Shown here piece after piece: positions 52,345 through 60,235 of a DNA stretch of 63,800 nt (the first letter of the stretch is position 1; the number at the start of each line of letters is the position of its first letter). Made by a program: the position numbers and the translations under genes. The notes beneath the pieces are model-generated. The model searched no databases, had not been told where the DNA came from, and worked only from the letters and a program-made list of their open reading frames with translations. Source of the stretch: an uncultured Mycoplasmatota bacterium (GTDB taxonomy: Bacteria > Bacillota_I > Bacilli_A > RF39 > UBA660); contig CANSFI010000007.1 in assembly GCA_947646095.1 (NCBI GenBank), positions 1 through 63,800 of the forward strand, written 5' to 3'.

Positions 52345-52809
52345 TCATAGCCAATCATAATTTATATTATGTTTTAATTGCTTATATTCTTCTTGTTTTA
52401 TAAGAGCAATTATAGACTTAGGTCTAATATCTACATCATCAATTTCAGAGATGTTAAAAATACCAAAACTATCCCAACCCTCATCCAGCCTTTTAAAAAT
52501 ATCAAAGCTTTCTATTTCAGCATAATACACAAATTCTATCATATGAAATTTTGTTTTTTTTACAATATTTTCTTCTATAGATATTAATTGACAATCTAAT
52601 TTAATATCTAACTCTTCGGCTATTTCTCTTAAAATTGCATCTTGAGAATTTTCTAACAAATTTAGTCTACCTCTTGGAAGTAAATAAGCCTGATGATCAG
52701 TAATAGCCCGCATATTTGTTAAAACTATTTTTTTATGTTCTTTATCTTTTATTATGCACGAACTTCTTACATTAAATTTGTATCCATCTTTTTCGAATTT
52801 TATATCCAT
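52345..52809 (-). CDS. NUDIX hydrolase, accessory
   Basis: 154 residues. The Nudix box is complete: GRLNLLENSQDAILREIAEE then LDI, and PRG before it. The substrate is unknown. Although the frame is open further upstream to 53025, the ATG at 52807-52809 is chosen because it follows AAAGGGAAG and begins a normal NUDIX N-terminus; the longer version would translate unrelated repeat-like sequence. It ends in TGA and sits between the IS element and the IS3 remnant. Confidence 0.75.
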   Translation of the reverse strand: MDIKFEKDGYKFNVRSSCIIKDKEHKKIVLTNMRAITDHQAYLLPRGRLNLLENSQDAILREIAEELDIKLDCQLISIEENIVKKTKFHMIEFVYYAEIESFDIFKRLDEGWDSFGIFNISEIDDVDIRPKSIIALIKQEEYKQLKHNINYDWL

Positions 52810-52984
52810 CTTTTGTCTTCCCTTTCTTTTAGATATAGTATATCTAACTATAAATATTATAATACCTTTAACAACTATTTTAAAGATTACAATGTACAAT
52901 TTTTCAATTTCTTTGTAATATTTATTAAATTTTAATGTACCAAAATCCGAGTCACTTTTTAGCAGGATAACCTCGTTTGACAAC

Positions 52985-53003
52985 AACTCGCCAGTGGCGA
53001 GTT
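52985..53003. repeat. GC-rich hairpin in the scar zone
   Basis: AACTCGCC and GGCGAGTT form a perfect 8-bp stem around AGT. It is notable only because it is GC-rich in very AT-rich surroundings. The rest of 52810-53160 has no supportable gene. Confidence 0.5.
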
Positions 53004-53159
53004 TACAAGGGTTTTCGTGTATCACATTTTAATTTTTGTATGACAATTGTAAGATATAAAACTAAAGAAAAAATAGTGATTTTGCCTGTTTGTATTACAA
53101 ATGTCAGACAAAATTATCTATTTTTAATAGCTAAAACATACCGATTTGTACTAAAATTG

Positions 53160-53323
53160 AAGAATTTTATATTACTTTCATTATTATAGTGACTTTCTAT
53201 AAACTCAAATATTGATAGTCTTGCTTCATTAAATGTTTCATAATTATTAACATTTACTTCTTCTTTCTTTAATATGGCACCCACGCTTTCCATACTTGCG
53301 TTATCATAAGGACAACCTTTTTT
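53160..53323 (-). pseudogene. IS3-family transposase C-terminal remnant
   Basis: Minus-strand translation gives KKGCPYDNASMESVGAILKK, then NYETFNEARLSIFEFIES and HYNNE, the end of the IS3 OrfB DDE domain ('G.PyDNa..ES....lK.E...y....eA...i..YIe.yYN'). The N-terminal domain and the last part are missing. Confidence 0.65.
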
Positions 53324-53361
53324 ACTATTTATGTAGAGTTTTATATTATGTCGAGTTTCAA

Positions 53362-53393
53362 TGTAAAAAGCCTGTAATTACAGACTTTTTCTT
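53362..53393. terminator. Palindromic bidirectional terminator
   Basis: CTGTAATTACAG is a perfect 12-base palindrome flanked by AAAAAG and CTTTTT. It is enclosed by an 11-base inverted repeat (TTATGTAGAG near 53328 and its complement near 53401). Confidence 0.6.
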
Positions 53394-53464
53394 TTAAATT
53401 TCTCTACATAATAATTTGATGTAAACTTATATAGTATTCATAATGCAGAAGGAGTTGATAAAGA

Positions 53465-53617
53465 ATGAATACTATTGAATTCAAAGGTTTCTTTATAAGA
53501 ACTAAAAACTTTATGGAAGGTGGTGAAAATTTTCTTAAAAGTAATAACTATAATAATGTGATATCAAAATATTTAAGTTATCTAAAATCATTAGATGGTG
53601 TTAGTATAGAAATATAG
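53465..53617 (+). CDS. Small ORF ahead of recombinase scar copy 2
   Basis: 50 residues from ATG 53465 after AGAAGGAGTTGATAAAG, ending at TAG 53615-53617. The sequence (for example NTIEFKGFFIRTKNFMEGG) is not recognised. The frame continues after the TAG into the recombinase fragment, so this may be a chimera formed by deletion, with the TAG as a decay mutation. It could still be translated as a peptide. Confidence 0.35.
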   Translation: MNTIEFKGFFIRTKNFMEGGENFLKSNNYNNVISKYLSYLKSLDGVSIEI

Positions 53618-53938
53618 ACACAAAAGTTAGAACAAATTGATAAAATATCCAATACTCTAAAACAATATAAAGGTCTTACAAAATTCAATGAAGAAGTCTT
53701 TAATTGTTTAGTAGATAAAATCATCATTAGCGAAAAATCAGATAATGGAGAAGAAGATTTTTACAAGATTAAATTTATTTTAAAAACTGGAGAACTAATC
53801 AATAAAAATCTACCTAATGGAAAATTAGATATTGGCACAAGCTCTGGTAAATATGGCTTTACAATCACAAAGCAAGAACTTGAAGAAGCAGAAGATAATG
53901 TGTCTGCCTATGTATTACAACGGCACTCTAATATATAA
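53618..53938 (+). pseudogene. Serine recombinase C-terminal scar, copy 2
   Basis: Reads TQKLEQIDKISNTLKQYKGL, TKFNEEVFNCLVDKIIISEK, FYKIKFILKTGELINK and GKYGFTITKQELEEAEDN before TAA. This is the coiled-coil and C-terminal end of large serine recombinases from integrative elements ('L...Yk.ltkFneelf..lVdkIiv'). The resolvase and zinc-ribbon domains are absent. Its 3' end is duplicated, with changes, at 49165-49290. Confidence 0.6.
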
Positions 53939-54124
53939 ACCTGCAATCTTTTTTACATCATCATACATTAGATTATCATCTCCCTTTTTCTAATTTTTCA
54001 AAAAAAGAGAAGTAAAGGTACTACAAACTAATACTTTTACTTCTCAAAATAAGTCTTTGTAAATCAATTACATAATACAACATTTTTCTTATTTTGTCTA
54101 TTACCCATTTGTGAGTAATAAGCA

Positions 54125-54400
54125 TTAGTTCATAGTTTTTATGTAGTTTTCGGGCTCCAATATTTTAATTTTCTTACTTAAATTATTGATATAGATTTCA
54201 TTGAAATAATTAAAGGCAAGAAACATTGTATTATTGATAATAATTCTATGGGGCTCGATATAGTTTAAATTTGTCTTATCAATTTTACGAATACTACCAT
54301 TTATAATTGTTGGAGTAATATTACAAAAATCACATACTATCTCTAATCGTTTTTTTAAAGATTCCTACATATCAATTTCTTTTTTGATTACATTAATCAT
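54125..54400 (-). pseudogene. Decayed small gene of the island module, copy 2
   Basis: ATG at 54398-54400 (complement) starts MINVIKKEIDM, then an in-frame TAG at 54365-54367, then ESLKKRLEIVCDFCNITPTI and INGSIRKIDK, followed by HRIIINNTMFLAFNYFNEIY and INNLSKKIKILEPENYIKTM. It is paralogous to 49433-49704. The single stop could be recent. The family is unknown. Confidence 0.45.
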
Positions 54401-54477
54401 AGACACCAACCTTTCCGACTATGATTTCTTCCTAAAAACAGAAAAAACCAATTCAATCGAATTGATTCTATATCTAA

Positions 54478-54518
54478 AAGTTCGAATAGTTCGAACAGAT
54501 TCGTCAATGGTGGACCTG
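54478..54518 (+). repeat. TTCGAAC-type repeat, copy 2, with tRNA/tmRNA-like 3' end
   Basis: AAGTTCGAATAGTTCGAACA, then GATTCGTCAATGGTGGACCT and G. It begins upstream of the minus-strand gene exactly as in copy 1. TGGTGGACCTGA closely resembles the start of the complemented ssrA 3' end at 55114 (TGGTGGAGCTGA). Confidence 0.55.
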
Positions 54519-54575
54519 ACATAGTCAAAAACAAACTACTTCGTATTTAGTTGTGGTTTTATTTTGATTATTCAT

Positions 54576-55031
54576 TTATAAATTTTTATTTTCTACTACT
54601 GAAACAAAATAATCTTTATTTTCGTTTGTGCTCCAATTTTTTAATTGAGTTGTATCAATATCTACTAATGAATATTTTCCGTCAAAATCTAACATTTTAA
54701 TATATGCTATTTTAAGAGTATATATTCTAGTAAAATCATGGTCTTTCTTATTACTTTTTGCGATAATTTCTTTTTCTTTTTCATTAAAGCATTTATCTAA
54801 TATTTCTGAATCATAAAAAAAGTGTTTGATACAAACTCCAACTTCTACTTTAGATGTAGCAACTGCACTAATATTTTTACTAGAGCTTAAATTAAAAAAT
54901 ACTTGTTTTCCTACTAATGATGGTTTACCATTTTTGCTATATGTAAGATTATAATCTTTTATATTATAATTATATTCTAGCACTCTTTTTAATAAATCAT
55001 GTCTATTCACTTTTTTAACTCTTATACTCAT
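54576..55031 (-). CDS. Phosphopantetheinyl-transferase-like protein lacking catalytic residues
   Basis: 151 residues with the outline of a Sfp/AcpS-type transferase: NGKPSLVGKQVFFNLSSSKN, ISAVATSKVEVGVCIKHFFY, FNEKEKEI, IYTLKIAYIKMLDFDGKY. In active enzymes these positions read 'FNlSHs', 'vGvDiE', 'FsekE' and 'WtlKEAyxK'. Here the motif His is Ser, the metal Asp is Cys and the KEA glutamate is Ile. It is therefore probably inactive as a transferase, or has a changed role. The frame is intact. No polyketide, fatty-acid-carrier or peptide synthetase gene is nearby. Confidence 0.6.
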   Translation of the reverse strand: MSIRVKKVNRHDLLKRVLEYNYNIKDYNLTYSKNGKPSLVGKQVFFNLSSSKNISAVATSKVEVGVCIKHFFYDSEILDKCFNEKEKEIIAKSNKKDHDFTRIYTLKIAYIKMLDFDGKYSLVDIDTTQLKNWSTNENKDYFVSVVENKNL

Positions 55032-55113
55032 GACTATACAAACCTTCTTTTTAGCTTGTCTAAATTAATTTTATATTTTTATACAAACAAATTTTGTTTG
55101 TTTTATAACCACA

Positions 55114-55455
55114 TGGTGGAGCTGAGGAGAGTCGAACTCCTGTCCAAAAATACATTCATATAAACATCTACAAGTTTAGTTAGTTAATTAATGTCCTAGA
55201 AAAACTGATAACTAACAATCCATTTTCTAGTAAGCCTATGTAATTCATTATCACTTCTAGGCAAAGTAATAATATATCCCATTAAATTGAGCCTCTTATA
55301 AACTCCATGGGAGAGAGTAAATAAGAAGCAGCTTTGCATTTTCTTAAGCGAAAGCTAATTGATTTCTGTTTCCAGTTATTTTTTGTTTGCACGTAACGAG
55401 TGCCTTCGACTTGCAATCTATACTTCAATATTCCTGTCGAAACCTATGCAGCCCC
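55114..55455 (-). ncRNA. ssrA: Transfer-messenger RNA
   Basis: 342 nt on the minus strand. The 5' end GGGGCTGCATAGGTTTCGAC and the 3' end AGTTCGACTCTCCTCAGCTC then CACCA form the tRNA-like acceptor and T-arm. CCA is encoded. The tag frame (55344-55373) follows AAATAACT and reads GGA AAC AGA AAT CAA TTA GCT TTC GCT TAA, giving the tag A-GNRNQLAFA. tmRNA frees stalled ribosomes with SmpB (encoded at 45959) and marks products for proteolysis. The island scars lie directly downstream of its 3' end. Confidence 0.95.
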
Positions 55456-55542
55456 ATATATCAATTATTATAACACACTTTTTAAAGTTTAATCCATATG
55501 TTTTTTTAGAAAATTATGCTAAAATAAGTTAAGGGTGTTAAT

Positions 55543-56313
55543 ATGATAAATCTACAAGTTCTATTTTTACTTTTTCTAATATATTCAGTAATAGGTTGGA
55601 TAATAGAATCAGCTTTAAAATCTTTTCAATTTAAAAGATTTATTAATAGAGGATTTTTAATTGGACCTTATTTACCAATATATGGTAGTGGAGCTATTTT
55701 AATTACTATATTATTTAATTCATTTTCTAATAATATTATTGTATTTTTTATTATAATTTTAATTATTTGTAGCATTTTAGAATATACTACTAGTTATTTA
55801 ATGGAAAAATTATTTAAAGCTAGATGGTGGGATTATAGTAATAGAATTTTAAATATTAATGGTCGCATATGTATTTGTAATTCTATTATGTTTGGAATAG
55901 GTGGTTTAATAGTATTAAAGTTAAATACAATTTTTGTACAACATATTAACAAAATGAATACTAACTTTTTAATTAAGTTAAACATAGTTTTATTATTAAT
56001 ACTCATTGTTGATATATTAATATCTTATATAATTATAAATAGTTTTAAAAAAGTAGTAGTAGTTGAATTAGAGGACTCAACTAATAAAATAAATAGACAA
56101 GTAAAACAAGTTTTGGACGATAAAATAAAACAAAATTGTGATACTATTATAAAAAAATTAAATAAGTTTTACTCTGATATAACTAAAAAAATCAAAAAAA
56201 CATTTAGTAAAAGAACAATTCTTTATAGAAGGTTAATCAATGCTTATCCAAATTTTCAAATAACTAAAATGAATTTAAAAAAATTATTGAAAAAATTTAA
56301 AATAAATAAATAA
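55543..56313 (+). CDS. Putative ABC-transporter permease-like membrane protein (CmpB family)
   Basis: 256 residues with five or six helices (IYSVIGWIIESALKSF at the N-terminus, then FLIGPYLPIYGSGAILITIL, LEYTTSYLMEKLFKARWWDY and a tail of basic helices). The motif RGFLIGPYxPIYG and ARWWDYS belong to the ABC_trans_CmpB (PF06541) family, common in Firmicutes and without a proven substrate. GGGTGTTAAT precedes the ATG. Confidence 0.8.
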   Translation: MINLQVLFLLFLIYSVIGWIIESALKSFQFKRFINRGFLIGPYLPIYGSGAILITILFNSFSNNIIVFFIIILIICSILEYTTSYLMEKLFKARWWDYSNRILNINGRICICNSIMFGIGGLIVLKLNTIFVQHINKMNTNFLIKLNIVLLLILIVDILISYIIINSFKKVVVVELEDSTNKINRQVKQVLDDKIKQNCDTIIKKLNKFYSDITKKIKKTFSKRTILYRRLINAYPNFQITKMNLKKLLKKFKINK

Positions 56314-56357
56314 CTTCTTATCTAATTATTGTCACAATGTCTTTGACAATAAACTAT

Positions 56358-56387
56358 AATTTTTGATATAATAAACTCGTTAAAGGA
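56358..56387 (+). promoter_or_regulatory. engB promoter
   Basis: TTGACA (near 56343-56348) and TATAAT (near 56367-56372) with an 18-base spacer. ATTGTCA and TGACAAT around the -35 form an imperfect operator-like inverted repeat. Confidence 0.45.
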
Positions 56388-56397
56388 CAGTGATTTT

Positions 56398-56979
56398 ATG
56401 CGTATTAGTTCAGTAGAATTAAAAATATCTGCAGTTAGACGTAGTCAATATCCTACAGATGATAAACCAGAGTTTCTAATGGTAGGTAGATCTAATGTAG
56501 GCAAAAGTAGTTTTATAAATACTCTTATAAATCGGAAAAACTATGCTAGAACATCATCTAATCCAGGAAAAACTCAAACTATTAATTTTTATTTGGTTAA
56601 TGATACTTTTTATTTAGTTGATGCTCCAGGATATGGGTATGCTAATTTAAGTAAAAAGAAACAACGTAAATTTGGTCTTATGATGGAAGACTATTTAGTT
56701 AATCGTAAAAACTTAAAACAAGTATTTATGTTAATAGATTTTAGACATAAACCTAGCAGTGATGATATTATGATGTACAATTTTTTAAAACACTATGAAT
56801 TACCTGTTACTATTATTGCAACAAAAACTGATAAGATAGGTATAACAGGTCAACAAAAACAAAGAAACTCAATTTTGGATGAACTAGACTTAGTAGTTGG
56901 TGATGACTTTGTAATGTTTTCTAATGTTACTAAGTTAGGAAAAGATGAAATATATAAAAAAATACAAAGAACAATTTAG
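56398..56979 (+). CDS. engB: Ribosome biogenesis GTPase YsxC/EngB
   Basis: 193 residues, a TrmE-Era-EngA-EngB-Septin-type GTPase needed for 50S assembly. G1 GRSNVGKSSFINTL, the switch ARTSSNPGKTQTINFY, G3 DAPGYGYANLSK, G4 ATKTDKI. N- and C-terminal ends match the family length. The start is ATG 56398 after GACAGTGATTTT. It is followed by an unrelated gene and then der. Confidence 0.95.
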   Translation: MRISSVELKISAVRRSQYPTDDKPEFLMVGRSNVGKSSFINTLINRKNYARTSSNPGKTQTINFYLVNDTFYLVDAPGYGYANLSKKKQRKFGLMMEDYLVNRKNLKQVFMLIDFRHKPSSDDIMMYNFLKHYELPVTIIATKTDKIGITGQQKQRNSILDELDLVVGDDFVMFSNVTKLGKDEIYKKIQRTI

Positions 56980-57025
56980 TTATCTCATATTTAATTTACT
57001 TTCATACAATAACATAGGTGATTAC

Positions 57026-57514
57026 ATGAAAGTAATTATTATTGATGATGATAATATAATTGTTTTTTTAAATAAGTTTAATATTAAAAATATAGATTTT
57101 GATAGTAAAGAAAATATAGAAAAAAATTTTAGAAATATATTTTTAAGACTTAAACATATATATAATCTTAATATAAAAGGTTACTATAATATAAATATAT
57201 ATACAGATAAATTTTATGGAGCTGTATTAGAAATAGAACATGAAGATATTGAATATTTTGATTATTTTGATAATAAAGTAGATATGCGTGTTAATGTAGT
57301 ATCAGATTCTAAATTTTTATACAAAATAAAGGATATTTTTTGTTTAGATAAAACATTATTAAACAATATTTATCTATTTAAAAATGATTATTATATTGAA
57401 TTAAAAAGGAAAATTTCAGATTATGAATTAGGATTAATTTTAGAAAATAGTGATTTAATATATGGAGATATTGTTAATGATATATTGAAATTAGGTATTA
57501 ACTTAAATATCTAA
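57026..57514 (+). CDS. Hypothetical protein between engB and der
   Basis: 162 residues from ATG 57026, which follows ATAGGTGATTAC; the longer frame starting inside engB is rejected. It starts with MKVIIIDDDNIIVFLNKFNI and contains FYGAVLEIEHEDIEYFDYFD. The fold looks alpha/beta with no membrane helix; the pattern of an N-terminal strand followed by 'vFLnk' recalls MecA-type adaptors, but similarity is too weak to claim. Highly acidic and aromatic. Confidence 0.6.
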   Translation: MKVIIIDDDNIIVFLNKFNIKNIDFDSKENIEKNFRNIFLRLKHIYNLNIKGYYNINIYTDKFYGAVLEIEHEDIEYFDYFDNKVDMRVNVVSDSKFLYKIKDIFCLDKTLLNNIYLFKNDYYIELKRKISDYELGLILENSDLIYGDIVNDILKLGINLNI

Positions 57515-57550
57515 TATATAATTTAAAATAAAGATTTTAATAATAAAAAA

Positions 57551-57579
57551 TTTACATTTCATTAGCATTCTGTTATAAT
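57551..57579 (+). promoter_or_regulatory. der promoter
   Basis: TTTACA (57551-57556), 17 bases, TATAAT (57574-57579), 21 bases before the der start. Confidence 0.7.
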
Positions 57580-57599
57580 TACTAACTAGAGGTGGTTAT

Positions 57600-58913
57600 A
57601 TGGCAAAACCAGTAGTTGCGTTAGTTGGAAGACCAAATGTAGGCAAATCAACAATTTTTAATAGATTAGTTGGTAAAAAAATATCTATTATTGAAGATAC
57701 CCCAGGAGTTACTAGAGATAGAATATATGGAAATTGTGAATTTAAAAATTATAAATTTCATTTAATTGATACAGGTGGAATTGATATTTCGGATGAACAT
57801 TTTAATGATGAAATAAAAATTCAAGCTGAAATAGCCATTACAGAAGCGGATATAGTATTATTTATAGTTGATGGAAAAGAAGGACTTACCTCTAATGATT
57901 ATGTTGTAAAAAATTTACTTATTAAATCTGGTAAAAGAGTAATAGTAGTTGTAAATAAAATAGATTCAAAAATAGCTAATGAACATTTATATGATTTTTA
58001 TGAATTAGGTTTTGAAGAATACATAAATGTAAGTGGAGAGCAAAATATTGGTATAACTGATTTATTAGAACAAATAACACAAAATTTTAATGAGTATGAA
58101 GAAGAAAAAGAAGACAATATAGTAAAATTTTCAGTAATAGGAAGACCAAATGTAGGAAAGAGTAGTTTAGTAAATGCATTATTAAATGAAGAGAGAGTAA
58201 TTGTATCTGATGTAGCAGGAACTACTAGGGATGCTATTGATACACCATTTACTTATCATGGAGAAGAATATATTGTTATTGATACAGCTGGTATGCGTAA
58301 AAAAGGTAAGATATATGAAAATATTGAAAAATACAGCTTAATTAGATCTTTAAAGGCAATAGATAGATCTGATGTTTGTTTAATTGTAATAGATGCTAGT
58401 ACTGGAATAATTGAACATGATAAACATATTGCAGGTTATGCAATAGAAGCTGGCAAAGCCGTAATTATAGTAGTAAATAAATGGGATACAATTGAAAATA
58501 AAGAAGAACAAATGAAAAAATTTACTAAAGATATAAGAGCTAATTTTCAATTTATACCTTATGCTCCAATAGTATTTTTATCAGCTTTAACTAAAAAGAG
58601 AATACATACTTTAATGCCAGAAATATTAAGGATTTATCAAAATAGTAAAAGGGAAATAAAAACTAGTGTTTTAAACGATGTTATATTAGATGCTTATAAT
58701 CTTAATTTACCACCAACTTATAAAAGTAAAAGATTAAAAATTTATTTTTCTAATCAAGTATCAATAAAACCACCAACTTTTAATATTCAAGTTAATAGTA
58801 AGGGACTTATTCATTTTTCTTATGAAAGATATTTAGAAAATAAAATAAGGGAATCATTTGATTTTGAAGGTACACCAATAGTGCTTCAATTTAAAAATAA
58901 AGGAGAACTATAA
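57600..58913 (+). CDS. der: Ribosome biogenesis GTPase Der/EngA
   Basis: 437 residues with two consecutive G domains and a C-terminal KH-like domain, essential for 50S maturation. G domain 1: GRPNVGKSTIFNRLVG, DTPGVTRD, DTGG, NKID. G domain 2: GRPNVGKSSLVNALLN, VAGTTRDAIDTPF, DTAGMRKKG, NKWD. The KH part includes LPPTYKSKRLKIYFSNQ. AGAGGTGGTTAT precedes the ATG. Confidence 0.97.
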   Translation: MAKPVVALVGRPNVGKSTIFNRLVGKKISIIEDTPGVTRDRIYGNCEFKNYKFHLIDTGGIDISDEHFNDEIKIQAEIAITEADIVLFIVDGKEGLTSNDYVVKNLLIKSGKRVIVVVNKIDSKIANEHLYDFYELGFEEYINVSGEQNIGITDLLEQITQNFNEYEEEKEDNIVKFSVIGRPNVGKSSLVNALLNEERVIVSDVAGTTRDAIDTPFTYHGEEYIVIDTAGMRKKGKIYENIEKYSLIRSLKAIDRSDVCLIVIDASTGIIEHDKHIAGYAIEAGKAVIIVVNKWDTIENKEEQMKKFTKDIRANFQFIPYAPIVFLSALTKKRIHTLMPEILRIYQNSKREIKTSVLNDVILDAYNLNLPPTYKSKRLKIYFSNQVSIKPPTFNIQVNSKGLIHFSYERYLENKIRESFDFEGTPIVLQFKNKGEL

Positions 58914-58940
58914 AAGCATGTTTTTACGCATGCTTTTTTT
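58913..58940. terminator. Bidirectional terminator between der and gtrA-like gene
   Basis: AAAAGCATG and CATGCTTTT form a 9-bp stem after the der stop and overlap the end of the convergent minus-strand operon. Confidence 0.75.
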
Positions 58941-59313
58941 CAATAAATATTTTTCTTGTAATAAAGTTCCAAATCATAACAATAAAAGTCGCAATTATTT
59001 TGCTTAACATATAATAGATATTTAAGTTTTCCACCATAATATACATTACTAATTGATTAATTCCTAGTCCTATAACACTTAAAATAACAAATATAATTAT
59101 ATCTTTTAGACTTTGTTTATGATTTACATCAAATACCCATTTAATACTAGCTATATAATTAAATATTAAAGAAACTATAAATGAAATAATAGATGAATAA
59201 AAATAATATATCCCTAAAAATTCAGTTAAAATATAAAGAAGACTATAATCAATTAAAAAAGCTATTCCACCAACTATGCCAAATTTAATAATTTGTTTAA
59301 ACAAGTTTTTCAT
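58924..59313 (-). CDS. GtrA-family membrane protein (lipid-linked sugar flippase)
   Basis: 129 residues with four membrane helices, the GtrA size. Motifs: FGIVGGIAFLIDYSLLYILT, FNYIASIKWVF and a basic end (RKIFIEKK). GtrA proteins flip undecaprenyl-phosphate-linked sugars. It is two bases downstream of the GT2 gene and forms the last gene of a three-gene minus-strand set. Confidence 0.88.
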   Translation of the reverse strand: MKNLFKQIIKFGIVGGIAFLIDYSLLYILTEFLGIYYFYSSIISFIVSLIFNYIASIKWVFDVNHKQSLKDIIIFVILSVIGLGINQLVMYIMVENLNIYYMLSKIIATFIVMIWNFITRKIFIEKKHA

Positions 59314-59314
59314 T

Positions 59315-60235
59315 TTATTTCCTCATTTGATTTAATAAAAGTTCATATAATTGTTTATGTTTTTTAACTATAACTTGTAATATAATACCAGTTATCCATA
59401 AAAGTAAAGCTATATTTAATAAGACTCCAGCTACTATTAAACTTGGAAAACGTGGAACTAAACCAGTGTTAAAATATTCTATAAATACAGGAATTCCTAA
59501 TATTAAAGATATAATAATAAATATAGAAGCAAATATATTGAAAAACCAAGCTGGCTTATATTCTTTAAATAGAATGGCAATTGTTTTTAATACCTTAAAA
59601 CCATCTTTATAAGTGTTTAATTTAGAAACGCTTCCAGCAGGTCTATCTTTATAGTCAACAGGAATTTCAACTAATTTAAAGTTTTTATCTACTGCATGAA
59701 TAGTCATTTCTGTTTCAATTTCAAATCCTTTTGATAAAACAGGAAAACCTTTGACAAAATCATAGCTAAAAGCTCTATATCCAGTCATAATATCTTTAAT
59801 ATTATTATTAAAAAGTTTATTAATTAACCATCTAACAATTCTATTGCCAAAATTATGAAAAGGTCTTTTATTTTCTTTAAAGTATGTTGAAGATAGTCTA
59901 TCTCCAATAACCATATCAGCTTTTCCCTCTAAAACTAAATCGCACATTTCTTTAGAATGAGTAGAAGGATAAGTATCATCACCATCTATCATTAAATAAC
60001 AATCAGCATCTATATCCCTAAACATACTTCTAATAACATTACCCTTACCTTGTCGATATTCATATCTTACTATAGCTCCAGCTTTTTTAGCTATGGAATC
60101 AGTACCATCAGTAGAATTATTATCATAAACATATATCTCTGCATCTTTTAAAGTTTCTTTATAATCTTTAATTACTTTTTCAATAGTTTTACTTTCATTA
60201 AAACATGGAATTATAACTGCAATTTTTTTATTCAT
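59315..60235 (-). CDS. GT2-family glycosyltransferase (GtrB/DPM-like)
   Basis: About 306 residues. The GT-A domain has AVIIPCFNESKTIEKVIKDY, DNNSTDGTD, RYEYRQGKGNVIRSM, MIDGDDTYP (DxD) and DIMTGYRAFSYDFV. Two membrane helices follow (about 220-240, 265-290), as in GtrB and dolichol-phosphate-mannose-type enzymes that make polyprenyl-phosphate sugar. ATG 60235 follows AAGAAGTGAAAAT; an upstream in-frame ATG at 60253 is possible. It overlaps the stop of the next upstream gene. Confidence 0.88.
   Translation of the reverse strand: MNKKIAVIIPCFNESKTIEKVIKDYKETLKDAEIYVYDNNSTDGTDSIAKKAGAIVRYEYRQGKGNVIRSMFRDIDADCYLMIDGDDTYPSTHSKEMCDLVLEGKADMVIGDRLSSTYFKENKRPFHNFGNRIVRWLINKLFNNNIKDIMTGYRAFSYDFVKGFPVLSKGFEIETEMTIHAVDKNFKLVEIPVDYKDRPAGSVSKLNTYKDGFKVLKTIAILFKEYKPAWFFNIFASIFIIISLILGIPVFIEYFNTGLVPRFPSLIVAGVLLNIALLLWITGIILQVIVKKHKQLYELLLNQMRK

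Noticed and set aside
52985-53003. GC-rich hairpin as an integron attC or replication origin
   Set aside because: Only an 8-bp stem with a 3-base loop; no integrase, cassette structure or origin features accompany it.
52810-53025. N-terminal extension of the minus-strand NUDIX protein
   Set aside because: The extra 72 residues read through repeat-like sequence and a GC-rich hairpin; the internal ATG has a ribosome site and a normal family N-terminus.
53615-54367. Read-through or recoding of TAG, suggested by in-frame TAGs in the recombinase and small-gene scars
   Set aside because: TAG is the ordinary stop of many intact genes here, and both scars are also truncated, so simple decay explains it.
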